In this document: positions 15,860 to 23,063 of the stretch, piece after piece
How the letters are laid out: each line of letters begins with the position of its first letter
How positions within the stretch are numbered: the stretch's first letter is position 1
The notes under the pieces: generated by a model
The model's input: the letters and a program-made list of their open reading frames with translations, nothing else
Told to the model about the DNA's origin: nothing
Databases searched by the model: none
Source of the DNA: Bodo saltans
Taxonomy: Eukaryota; Euglenozoa; Kinetoplastea; Eubodonida; Bodonidae
NCBI GenBank assembly: GCA_001460835.1
Contig: CYKH01001637.1
Coordinates: forward strand, 1-23,063
Direction of reading: 5' to 3'
DNA length: 23,063 nt
Position numbers and translations under genes: made by a program

Positions 15860-17068
15860 ATGCGAAGTTTCAGCAAAGTGACGAGTCGCGCCCGGCGGCC
15901 CTCACTGCTACTCCCCCAGCAACGACACAGGCATGTTGCTGCCGGCTCCTCCTCCGGTGCAATGAGAGCCACGCGAATGTTGTTGGTGGGCAAAGGAGCA
16001 AGTGATTCTTTTGAGTTTATGTGGGCGCAAGAAGATAAAGTTGACATGTCGTTATACGAAGATCCTTCTGGTGGTTTGTCGGTGTCCGAAGCCACTGAGC
16101 TGGGTGAGAAAGAGCTCAGGACAGAGATGGCCGCTTCGCTGAATGCGTTCGACCCTGTCGCATACTACGTTGCATTCCTTCCCATTGTCGACACTGTTAG
16201 TGTGTTGAAGGACTGCGGATCGAATGTAGTACCGGCGATACGACCAGAGGTGTTCATTTCCAACTGCTTTCACGACCCAAGGTCGTCACTCTCGAACTCG
16301 AATCACCTTGAGACTGCGATGGGGGGCGACGCGTTCGCAGCATTTTCCGTGTCGTATTTGTCATGGGTAAGCGAGATGGAGCAGACAATGCCGCTGAATA
16401 GAGTGTTGACAAGGTACAACATCCCTCCAACGTCTGGCGTACAGTACTCCACATTTTTGCGTGTGGTAGGATGCGGCCTGTGGAGCCGAAACTGGGACAT
16501 GAAGCAGACGAGGCTTCAGCAATTACCCAGCATTGCGTTATCTCTTTGCAATGGCCGCGCGGAAGCGTGGGCACCGACAGGATTTGGCAATGACGAAGAG
16601 AAGCGCTTGCATTTCGTTGCGGAGCTGTTGGTGGCTCTCGGACAAGAAATCGGCAATTCGTCGCCCGCCTTTCTCGGCATTCAACTTTTGCGCGCGAACA
16701 ATGTTGAAGTTCCGTATCGAACTCAAAAAGCACTCACGAACGTATTTGCTTCCATCCAGCGTACAAAAACGGATTGGGAGCTTCGAGGAAGCGGGCAGCT
16801 GCGAGACGTTGTGCCAAAATGGCTCTCCAAGTACTTTAAGAAAGTGGAAGGCGACGCACTTGCTGCACATGCATCTCGATCGCTTCAGCCTTCGTCGGAA
16901 AAATGTTTCGATGATCGCGGAGACCATAAACTCGATGGGCTCTGTGGGTACTTCCAACGCGTTGCCAACGCTGACATTGCAGCGATGCAGAGGAATATTG
17001 CGGCGAGCGTATCCAGCCGCCAAGACGCTGCAAAGAAAGCAATTTCTGCCGAAGAAATCTCAGTCTGA
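15860..17068 (+). CDS. Unrecognised protein with mitochondrial-type presequence, 402 aa
   Basis: The N-terminal 40 residues contain about nine Arg/Lys, several Ser and His and no Asp or Glu (MRSFSKVTSRARRPS...), a strong match to a mitochondrial import signal. The mature part is mixed alpha/beta-looking with no membrane helix. Notable stretches are LNAFDPVAYYVAFLPIVDTV near residue 95, a Trp/Cys-rich part around residue 205-215 (VVGCGLWSRNWDM), and a C-terminal helix rich in Ala and Gln. I see no catalytic motif and do not recognise the family. Kinetoplastids have many lineage-specific mitochondrial RNA-editing, ribosome and respiratory-complex proteins of this size, so one of these is a reasonable guess, but it is only a guess. 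The start is fixed by the splice acceptor 13 bases upstream. Confidence 0.8.
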   Translation: MRSFSKVTSRARRPSLLLPQQRHRHVAAGSSSGAMRATRMLLVGKGASDSFEFMWAQEDKVDMSLYEDPSGGLSVSEATELGEKELRTEMAASLNAFDPVAYYVAFLPIVDTVSVLKDCGSNVVPAIRPEVFISNCFHDPRSSLSNSNHLETAMGGDAFAAFSVSYLSWVSEMEQTMPLNRVLTRYNIPPTSGVQYSTFLRVVGCGLWSRNWDMKQTRLQQLPSIALSLCNGRAEAWAPTGFGNDEEKRLHFVAELLVALGQEIGNSSPAFLGIQLLRANNVEVPYRTQKALTNVFASIQRTKTDWELRGSGQLRDVVPKWLSKYFKKVEGDALAAHASRSLQPSSEKCFDDRGDHKLDGLCGYFQRVANADIAAMQRNIAASVSSRQDAAKKAISAEEISV

Positions 17069-17070
17069 CG

Positions 17071-17127
17071 TCTTGTTTTTTCCCCCCCATTTTTTTTATT
17101 TTAATTTTTTTTGCTTGGTTTCTCCAG
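17071..17127 (+). promoter_or_regulatory. Predicted spliced-leader acceptor region for the XRN gene
   Basis: A strong pyrimidine tract at 17071-17125 is followed by AG 17126-17127. Use of this site would leave two upstream ATGs in the leader (17162 and 17211). Later AGs at 17170-17171 and 17215-17216, each after a weaker tract, would remove one or both. Confidence 0.55.
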
Positions 17128-17247
17128 GAATCCTGTTTTCTCATTGTCCGTTTTGTAAAAAATGTTGTAAGGACACTTCACCTGTCCATCAAAAATTTCC
17201 GAATTTTTCTATGAAGGACACATACAAAAGAAAGAGACGATTGAGCT

Positions 17248-18975
17248 ATGGGTGTTCAAGGGCTCAGAAAGTTTATTGATAGCAGCTCTTGCACAAAGAC
17301 GCTCACAGTGTCAAGCTCCACTGCAGATACTCCCCGTGTGGAGCATGTCCTATGCGATATGAATAGCATTATTCATTCATGTTACAGCAAACATCACACT
17401 TCCTCAAAAGACACCATCGCCGCGGTCTTGGAGCGTGTCGTACAATTGCTGACACGCGTTGTGGTGCCAACGAAAACACTGACACTGTGCTTCGATGGTC
17501 CCGCTCCTGTCGCGAAGCTGCAAACGCAGCGGCTTCGTCGTAGGAAGGTGTCAAACATGGATATCGGGAACAACAAACAGTTCTCGCACCTCGCCATCAC
17601 TACCGGCTCACATTTTATGATCGAGTTAGAAAATCGCATCGCGAAACACTTTGTGGACCCTGCTGTACTTCTACACAACGTTCCAGTGTATGTGTTCGGC
17701 TCGACGTGCATCGGGGAGGGTGAGGCGAAGATTGCATCTGCATTGGCGTTCCATGCATCTGACCCATTAAACTTCCGCACCAGCGATCAAGTAGCGGTTT
17801 TTGGCAACGATATTGACTTGACCCTCACGTGCCTCGGCGCAACTCCATTTCACAACTTATTCGTTGTTGGACCATCCTCGCTGCAGGCGATTTCTGTTGG
17901 AGATTTAATCAGTCGATGGCTCCTCCCAGCGAGCTCTTTCTTGGTTGACGTGGCGCAGCTCCCGTCGACTCGGATCGACCTCATCTTCTTGTTTTTACTG
18001 AATGGGGGTGACCACTACGTCGGCCTAGGCGAGGTGGCGGTTGACGTTTGGAAGCGGTACCGCCTTGTGCGCACCCAGCAGCCGTACCGGGGGATCGTGT
18101 CAGAGGACCTGCAGTCCATCGACGTGGAGTTACTAGCTGATATTTTGCAGGTTGAAAACTACACCGGTCACGCCGAAGCGAATGCAGGAACGAAGCTGCT
18201 GAGGGCAGCGTTGTGGTCTACGTACATGACGGTGACTGGTGTCTGCCCAAACTACCACTTTGTGTGCGACGAGCTCACTGCGTCGATATCCAACGTGAAA
18301 GCAGCGATTGCGACACGGTCGCCCATTAAAATCGACATCAGCACGAAACCACCGCTAGTACCACTTGCGACATTTGTTGCGTTGATGCCGACTGCAGACT
18401 TCATTCCTGACGGCGTACGAAATGCACTGAAGAAGCAGCCGATTTTGGCGAAGCGGCTGCAAGAGAGCAACGATCCCAAAATCATCGCACAGTCTGCGAC
18501 AGAGGCGGTGCAACTTGCGCAAGAGCAATCGCTCCTAAGCAAAACAGATCAATTCTTGTGCTCATTCAGCGCACCCGTTCACATTAATTTTGTTCCGAAA
18601 ACGAAGCACATGTCGCGAAATGAGCAGCATCGCTTAATCGCCAAGACTGGTTCACACGAGCTTGCACCTGAGCCCCCAAGGGTAAAGTCTATTCAATGCC
18701 CGGAGCACTTTAACTACCAATGTTCCGTCTACAAAGTGAAAGACTTGATTTTCCGCAATCCATTTGTCGTTGAGAAAGCTGAGCGGCGAATTGCCGTTCG
18801 TCAGAGAGGAGAGGGCGAGTTGCTGCGACCCTCGAGCGGGCCTGCGGGCGATATTGTGTCCGTGGCTGATGGCGACGATGGCCTGGATGACGAGCTGCGA
18901 CAGTTTTTGGGTAAAGACGCTGCCACCTTGTCCACTTCCGCTAAGTCAAGTAAGAAGCGAGCGCGAGGAGAATAA
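17248..18975 (+). CDS. XRN-family 5'-3' exoribonuclease, short form
   Basis: The N-terminus MGVQGLRKFI and the ordered acidic motifs identify an XRN nuclease: DMNSIIH (Asp37), FDGPAPVAKLQTQRLRRRK (Asp83, Lys90), ITTGSHFM, GEGEAKI (Glu157, Glu159), FGNDIDL (Asp188, Asp190) and LNGGDHYVGL (Asp255). All metal-binding acidic positions are present, so it should degrade 5'-monophosphate RNA. The last two motifs differ in wording from the usual GLDADLI and GNDFLP. At 575 aa it is far shorter than XRN1 or XRN2 and ends soon after the conserved core. Kinetoplastids carry several XRN paralogues, some short; I cannot say which one this is. The C-terminus, SKKRARGE, could be a nuclear localisation signal. 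The start is the only one that preserves the family's MGV N-terminus, where Met and Gly are structurally important. Confidence 0.93.
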   Translation: MGVQGLRKFIDSSSCTKTLTVSSSTADTPRVEHVLCDMNSIIHSCYSKHHTSSKDTIAAVLERVVQLLTRVVVPTKTLTLCFDGPAPVAKLQTQRLRRRKVSNMDIGNNKQFSHLAITTGSHFMIELENRIAKHFVDPAVLLHNVPVYVFGSTCIGEGEAKIASALAFHASDPLNFRTSDQVAVFGNDIDLTLTCLGATPFHNLFVVGPSSLQAISVGDLISRWLLPASSFLVDVAQLPSTRIDLIFLFLLNGGDHYVGLGEVAVDVWKRYRLVRTQQPYRGIVSEDLQSIDVELLADILQVENYTGHAEANAGTKLLRAALWSTYMTVTGVCPNYHFVCDELTASISNVKAAIATRSPIKIDISTKPPLVPLATFVALMPTADFIPDGVRNALKKQPILAKRLQESNDPKIIAQSATEAVQLAQEQSLLSKTDQFLCSFSAPVHINFVPKTKHMSRNEQHRLIAKTGSHELAPEPPRVKSIQCPEHFNYQCSVYKVKDLIFRNPFVVEKAERRIAVRQRGEGELLRPSSGPAGDIVSVADGDDGLDDELRQFLGKDAATLSTSAKSSKKRARGE

Positions 18976-19076
18976 CATGGGACGTAGTGGTGGTGGTAAC
19001 TTTTTTCCCCCTTGAGCCGGTTAACAGCATTTATCTTCCTGCATTTAAAACTCTTATTTTAACTTTTCCTCGCAAG

Positions 19077-19102
19077 TTTTTTTTTCCTTTTTTTTTTGTC
19101 AG
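19077..19102 (+). promoter_or_regulatory. Predicted spliced-leader acceptor for the TTLL1 gene
   Basis: A tract of T and C at 19077-19100 runs straight into AG 19101-19102. The next ATG is 19174, giving a 71-nt leader with no upstream ATG and excluding the non-ATG extension of the frame. Confidence 0.75.
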
Positions 19103-19173
19103 ACAAACTTTCAACTGAAGAAAGAAGAGCGTTGTATTTATTTATTTTTCCATCTGGCCAAAAGGAAGAAAGA

Positions 19174-20388
19174 ATGAGCACTCTCGTAACCCCCGTGGAA
19201 GGTAAAGATCAATCGACGCACGCCACAGCTGTCCTTCGCTACAAAACAGATTTTGAAAAGTGCGCACTCAATTTTGTCTTTCGCCGTCTTAGTTGGGAAC
19301 TGTGCGACGACAATTCGCAATGGCACTTTCACTGGATGACAGTAGGACACGTGAGGAACGTATTCTCGCCTGAGTCTTCTACTCGGTTGAATGATTTACA
19401 AATTATCAACCATTTTCCGAATCACTATGAGCTTACCAGGAAAGACTTGATGTACAAGAATATCAAACGCTATTTCCGTGACCCTGCCAACAGCAATGAA
19501 AAGGTGCTGAACAGCCGCGGCGATTTGCGTCTGTGGGACTGCGTACCGATTACCTACTCTGTTCCAAGCGACATGTCTTTATTCGTCGAGGAGTTCAAGA
19601 GGCACCCTGGGAGTACGTGGATTGTGAAGCCGACAAATAGATCTCAAGGAAAAGGTATTTTCTTAGTGAACAAACTCACCCAGATGAACAGGTGGCTTCG
19701 GGACAAACTGGCCGATGAGGATCAAAATCCCTTCATTGTATCGCGTTACATTGACAAGCCGCTTCTCATTGGTGGAAAGAAGTTTGACTTGCGGTTGTAT
19801 GTTCTGGTGACGAGCTTCCGTCCTCTTGTTGCGTATCTTCATCGACAAGGCTTTGCTCGATTTTGCGCGACAAAATACTCGCATGCGATTGACGAGGATG
19901 ACTTGGGCTCGCACTTAACCAACGTTGCGCTTCAAAAAGGAGAAGATGAGTACAACGAACTGCACGGCGGAAAGTGGAGTGTCGCGAACTTGTGGCTTTA
20001 CATTCAAGCAACGTTTGGGCATCAGAAGGCGGACAACTTAATGGACGACATTTGCTTTGTTGTCACACAAACGCTCAAGGCACTTCAACCGGCAATGCTG
20101 AACGACAAGCACTGCTTCGAGCTTTACGGCTATGATGTGCTCGTCGATGAGAACCTTCAGCCTCATTTGATTGAAGTGAACGCCTCCCCGTCGCTCACTG
20201 TCACCACAATGAACGACCGGCTTATGAAGGAAGAAGTGCTCCACGATGTGTTCAGTATTGTCATGCCTCCAGGGTTTCCAAGCCCATCGGCCATGCCGTA
20301 CTGGGAGTACCGCACACGAACGGATCTGACAACAGCGGTGAGTGGGGGTTTTAAGTTAATATCCGATCCCATTGTTGTAGGCTCATAG
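19174..20388 (+). CDS. TTLL1: TTLL1-type tubulin polyglutamylase
   Basis: This 404-aa tubulin tyrosine ligase-like enzyme aligns with animal TTLL1 over nearly its full length. The run NHFPNHYELTRKDLMYKNI (residues 79-97) is almost the same as in TTLL1. ATP-grasp features follow in order: TWIVKPTNRSQGKGIFLVNK (Lys152, Lys160), LLIGGKKFDLRLYVLV, SHLTNVALQK, and FELYGYDVLVDENLQPHLIEVNASPSL with the Mg-binding acidic and Asn residues (Asp321, Glu334, Asn336). In animals TTLL1 is the catalytic subunit of a multi-subunit complex that adds glutamates to alpha-tubulin in cilia and axonemes. The same role in flagellar or subpellicular microtubules is likely here. No active-site residue appears lost. 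TTLL9 is the nearest alternative, but the NHFPNHYELTRKDLM and NKL wording favours TTLL1. ATG 19174 is the first after the splice acceptor. Confidence 0.93.
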   Translation: MSTLVTPVEGKDQSTHATAVLRYKTDFEKCALNFVFRRLSWELCDDNSQWHFHWMTVGHVRNVFSPESSTRLNDLQIINHFPNHYELTRKDLMYKNIKRYFRDPANSNEKVLNSRGDLRLWDCVPITYSVPSDMSLFVEEFKRHPGSTWIVKPTNRSQGKGIFLVNKLTQMNRWLRDKLADEDQNPFIVSRYIDKPLLIGGKKFDLRLYVLVTSFRPLVAYLHRQGFARFCATKYSHAIDEDDLGSHLTNVALQKGEDEYNELHGGKWSVANLWLYIQATFGHQKADNLMDDICFVVTQTLKALQPAMLNDKHCFELYGYDVLVDENLQPHLIEVNASPSLTVTTMNDRLMKEEVLHDVFSIVMPPGFPSPSAMPYWEYRTRTDLTTAVSGGFKLISDPIVVGS

Positions 20389-20791
20389 AAGGCGGCCGAA
20401 CGCAGAGGAGGATAAGAAATCAACCACCAGCAACGACACAGTCATGCATACAATTCTCAATGTGAACTCTGTTCGTTCTCAACCGTTTTGTGATTCCTTA
20501 GATCTCAAAAACTATATTATTGAGGCTTATCGGATGCCTGCTGCTAATCTTTATCGTTGTTGAACTTTCCTTGAGTTTTTTCCCTTGCTGAACGAACTCT
20601 CCAACAACTGAAAACGGTGTGCGGCAACAGTGTACATTACCTCCGTGAGCTCTGGAGTTTGCGATTCCTTACGATTATCTCCCATTTTTATTTTATTTGT
20701 AACAATTGTGAAGGTTGGTACCTTCTCCTTATCCTTTTTTTTTGTTTCGCGACACACACAACATGAACAAACGAACTAGCCTCAACAACCA
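20389..20791 (+). other. Intergenic region, no gene seen
   Basis: This holds the 3' UTR of the TTLL1 gene and the splice signal of the next. Small frames on the minus strand have no coding character. An ATG at 20763 opens a 39-codon frame but lies before the first AG after the pyrimidine tract, so it is not expected in the mRNA. Confidence 0.7.
20721..20779 (+). promoter_or_regulatory. Predicted spliced-leader acceptor for the tandem-repeat gene
   Basis: A tract at 20721-20749 is followed by a CA-rich stretch and the first AG at 20778-20779. ATG 20763 lies upstream of that AG and is excluded; ATG 20792 comes first, after a 12-nt leader. Confidence 0.65.
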
Positions 20792-23063
20792 ATGTCCCGT
20801 TGCCGTGCGGTTGGGCTGTTATGCCTTGTCGGTGTTTGCAGTATTCTTCTTCTTACCGTGTTGCAAGATTCTCCGGTTGTGACTTACGAAAAAATTGAGC
20901 CACAAGCCAGAGGGAGAGAGTTTTGTCGGCAAGACACAGACCACCCACATGTTGCGAGAGGCTCGCATGACAGTGCAGCTCAGTTGCAAGTGTCCTCAAG
21001 GAACAACGCGACGGGGCAGGCAAGTAGAACCAATGTCCTCAGGAATGAGGAGCTCCGGAATCTGCTGCATGACAAGCTCCCACACTCGAATGGAGGAGAC
21101 ACGGTGGAATCGACGGAAAATAACAACAACAAGAAGCACGTCGTCCCGCAGCATGTCGTCGTTCCTCCTCGCATCGCACCTTCGACGATATCCAAACAGG
21201 CAAATAGAACTGAAGACCGCCGCCCTCCTGTGCTGCGTGATGGGGAGGTCCCAGAAGAAGAAGATTCCGAACGAGACATTTTCACCGAGGTGGTTGCAGC
21301 AAATCGGAAGGACGGCCCACTGCTTTGTAGCACTACATGGCATCCGTCTCCCGCTGATCCTGATGATCTTGACGCCAAGCACAACCGGCAAGGCTGCCAT
21401 CATCGCCAGTCGATCTCATGCACCGGCAAGCGACTTGGGCGTGCGATTGTCATCTACATGCTTCAGACGAAAAATATTCGCGAGATGAACGTGGAGATGC
21501 AAAACTTTAACTATTTCATGAACGTTGGCGTGTTTGGCGAGCACGAGCGGACAGAGATGTTCGAGGGAGTCGACTACATTTTCACACGCATGATGCCCCG
21601 TCACCTTGGAAAAGTCGCTGTGCCGACGATCATCGCGGAGAAGGGGAACATCAAGCTCATGTGGGTTCCGCCGGGGCCCTGCGACCTCTGCGCCCACGGA
21701 CGTGTGATTACCCATCTAGGCGGCGTGGACGCTGTGAAGGCGAACTACTCGTTTATCGTGTTGCTGAACGGAGGTGCGCGCGGTCCTTTCCAGGCAGCGA
21801 ACGACGCGACCTGGATCGACGTGATGGCGATTGGAGGCCAGGCGACGTGGTCCGAGTCCACACCCCCGATCATGGTTGGTCCAAGTGTGAGCACTCAGTT
21901 TTCAGTGCACGTGCAGACGCACACAATTGCCCTGCACACCCGACACCTTGCGCAGTATTTTCCGTTTCTTACTCAGTGCTCCAATGCGTCCAATGGGAAA
22001 GCGATGTGCATTCGTGGCGGTGAAGTTCCTGCGGGGATCGCGTGGCTGAGAGGCGGCGGCTGGATTCATGGGTTGCTTGCAAATGTCACGCTGCGCAGCC
22101 CTGCAGATGCGGACGCTCTGGCACAGACTCATAAGGAGACTAACATTGTTGAGCCAATGAAGGAGCATTATGACTTGTGCTCTGCGCTCTTCACCAAGTT
22201 TGGTGGGACGTTTACTAATGTCGTACGTCCGCGAACTGCTGTTCATGCGGCGCAGCTTATTGTGTTTCAGCCGATTAGTCGGGCCCTATCTGGACGTGCT
22301 CTGCTGCAGGAGCTGCTTGGCAACCACAACTTCATGGTCTTGGGTGATCAGCCTCAAGTCGTTCCACTGCGGAAAGACGAAGGTAAACGCAATCTCTCGT
22401 CGGAGCACATGATCACAATTGTGCATGCTTGGTACGGAGTCCAAGGTCGGATTGAGGACGACCACAATGGCCAAGTGGTTGAGCGCCTACGTGCGAACAT
22501 CGAGCAGAGCCAGGATGGTCGCCTCGTGGTGACGGGTAACCTGAACCATTTCTTTGGATTTGACCCCGCACCGAACGAGGCGAAGATAGCTGCCATTCAT
22601 CTTCGCTACAAGGGAAAGGATCATCACTTTCAGCTTTCGGAAGGACAGACGCTAGAATTCCCCAAAGCCGATGTCAAAGGTCACGACCGACTGCAGTGTA
22701 GCACTACGTGGCATCCATCCCCCGATGCACCAGATGAGGATCTTGATTTCAAGCACGATTACCAAGGCTGCCATCATCGCCAGTCGATCTCATGCACCGG
22801 AAAGCGACTCAGGCGTGCGCTTGTCATCTACATGCTTCAGACGAAAAATATTCGCGAGATGAATGTTGAGATGCAAAACTTTGACTATTTCATGAACAGT
22901 GGCGTGTTTGGAGAGCATGAATCGACCGAGATGTTCGAAGGGGTCGACTACATTTTCACGCGCATGACGCCCCGCCACCTTGGAAAAGTCGCTGTGCCGA
23001 CGGTCATCGCGGAGAAGGGGAACATCAAGCTGATGTGGGTGCCGCCCGGGCCCTGCGACCTCT
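20792..23063 (+). CDS. Large type II membrane protein with about 457-aa tandem repeats, 3' end outside window
   Basis: From ATG 20792 the frame stays open to the window edge, giving at least 757 residues. Residues about 8-24 are a signal anchor (GLLCLVGVCSILLLTVLQ), followed by a disordered stem to about 178. A first repeat runs from CSTTWHPSP (Cys179) to about residue 635. It has a conserved CHHRQSISCTGKR cysteine patch, VIYMLQTKNIREMN, a core NYSFIVLLNGGARGPF with a later VGPSVSTQFSVHVQTHTIAL, and a small C-terminal module at about 540-625 (HAWYGVQGRIEDD to FFGFDPAPNEAK). A second repeat begins at Cys636 and is cut by the edge after about 122 residues, roughly 88% identical to the first. 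The core wording resembles uncharacterised glycosyltransferase-like proteins ('FLN...RGPF', 'HVQ'), which is inference. A surface or Golgi glycan role is plausible. Confidence 0.8.
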   Translation, partial: MSRCRAVGLLCLVGVCSILLLTVLQDSPVVTYEKIEPQARGREFCRQDTDHPHVARGSHDSAAQLQVSSRNNATGQASRTNVLRNEELRNLLHDKLPHSNGGDTVESTENNNNKKHVVPQHVVVPPRIAPSTISKQANRTEDRRPPVLRDGEVPEEEDSERDIFTEVVAANRKDGPLLCSTTWHPSPADPDDLDAKHNRQGCHHRQSISCTGKRLGRAIVIYMLQTKNIREMNVEMQNFNYFMNVGVFGEHERTEMFEGVDYIFTRMMPRHLGKVAVPTIIAEKGNIKLMWVPPGPCDLCAHGRVITHLGGVDAVKANYSFIVLLNGGARGPFQAANDATWIDVMAIGGQATWSESTPPIMVGPSVSTQFSVHVQTHTIALHTRHLAQYFPFLTQCSNASNGKAMCIRGGEVPAGIAWLRGGGWIHGLLANVTLRSPADADALAQTHKETNIVEPMKEHYDLCSALFTKFGGTFTNVVRPRTAVHAAQLIVFQPISRALSGRALLQELLGNHNFMVLGDQPQVVPLRKDEGKRNLSSEHMITIVHAWYGVQGRIEDDHNGQVVERLRANIEQSQDGRLVVTGNLNHFFGFDPAPNEAKIAAIHLRYKGKDHHFQLSEGQTLEFPKADVKGHDRLQCSTTWHPSPDAPDEDLDFKHDYQGCHHRQSISCTGKRLRRALVIYMLQTKNIREMNVEMQNFDYFMNSGVFGEHESTEMFEGVDYIFTRMTPRHLGKVAVPTVIAEKGNIKLMWVPPGPCDL
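21326..22696 (+). repeat. First long tandem repeat unit, 1371 bp
   Basis: Defined from the Cys codon of CSTTW to the base before the same Cys codon in the next unit. It codes for a glycosyltransferase-like core plus a small C-terminal module. The linker from about 22060 to 22410 links the two. Confidence 0.85.
22697..23063 (+). repeat. Second long tandem repeat unit, cut by window edge
   Basis: It matches the first unit from 21326 with one extra codon (PDEDLD in place of PDDLD) and about 14 amino-acid changes in 122. One stretch of about 43 bases (first copy 21447-21489) is identical, while others carry silent changes, which points to partial homogenisation. Confidence 0.9.

Noticed and set aside
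16533-17279. Open frame of 248 codons on + strand
   Set aside because: It overlaps the presequence-bearing gene in another frame and continues through the splice tract as Phe-rich sequence. Its last 23 codons are the upstream ORF noted before XRN.
20763-20882. ATG opening a 39-codon hydrophobic frame before the repeat gene
   Set aside because: It precedes the first AG after the pyrimidine tract, so it should be absent from the mRNA; the other frame from 20792 continues for over 2 kb with clear repeats.
20895-22862. Several open frames on both strands within the repeat gene (20895-21488, 21661-22023, 22671-22862 and minus-strand ones)
   Set aside because: They are off-frame shadows of the long frame from 20792; some recur in both copies only because the DNA is repeated.
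1-23063. tRNA, rRNA, snoRNA, CRISPR or minus-strand genes
   Set aside because: I looked for cloverleaf-like patterns, regularly spaced short repeats and convincing reverse-strand frames and saw none; a structured-RNA scan was not possible by eye.

Overview
The window looks like a stretch of nuclear genome from a kinetoplastid protist, most like a free-living bodonid such as Bodo saltans; the species is inferred, not shown. All twelve genes lie on the + strand, none shows an intron, and almost every gap holds a long pyrimidine tract followed by an AG and then, shortly after, the first ATG. That is the layout of a polycistronic unit whose mRNAs are separated by spliced-leader trans-splicing. 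I used 'first ATG after the first AG after the tract' to choose starts; several listed starts are therefore shorter than the maximal open frame.

Layout, left to right: (1) 3' part of an unrecognised Gly/Ser-run protein, 2-1156; (2) a 594-aa coiled-coil protein, 1316-3100; (3) a 404-aa Asn-run/charged protein, 3584-4798; (4) a 778-aa low-complexity protein with an N-terminal dual-acylation signal MGSCSS, 5229-7565; (5) a signal-anchored, glycosyltransferase-like protein broken by one frameshift at a T8 run, 8048-9491; (6) a small 155-aa protein, 10317-10784; (7) an 855-aa signal-anchored protein with GDS and DxxH motifs of PC-esterase/acyltransferase type, 11118-13685; (8) a PLP-dependent group II (aromatic-amino-acid) decarboxylase homologue with an altered catalytic loop, 14103-15737; (9) a 402-aa protein with a strong mitochondrial-type presequence, 15860-17068; (10) a short XRN-family 5'-3' exoribonuclease, 17248-18975; (11) a TTLL1-type tubulin polyglutamylase, 19174-20388; (12) a large signal-anchored protein built of about 457-aa tandem repeats, open from 20792 past the end of the window.

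The genes do not form a single pathway, as is normal in kinetoplastid arrays. A loose theme is that three of the twelve (5, 7 and 12) are type II membrane proteins with features of Golgi or surface glycan enzymes, and two (4 and 11) fit flagellar or cortical roles. The most interesting points are the decarboxylase whose catalytic-loop tyrosine is leucine, the long tandem-repeat gene at the right edge, and a 23-bp tandem duplication that rewrites the C-terminus of the GDS protein. Two gaps (9492-10316 and 13686-14102) carry faint hints of very decayed retroelement fragments, which I rate as weak.
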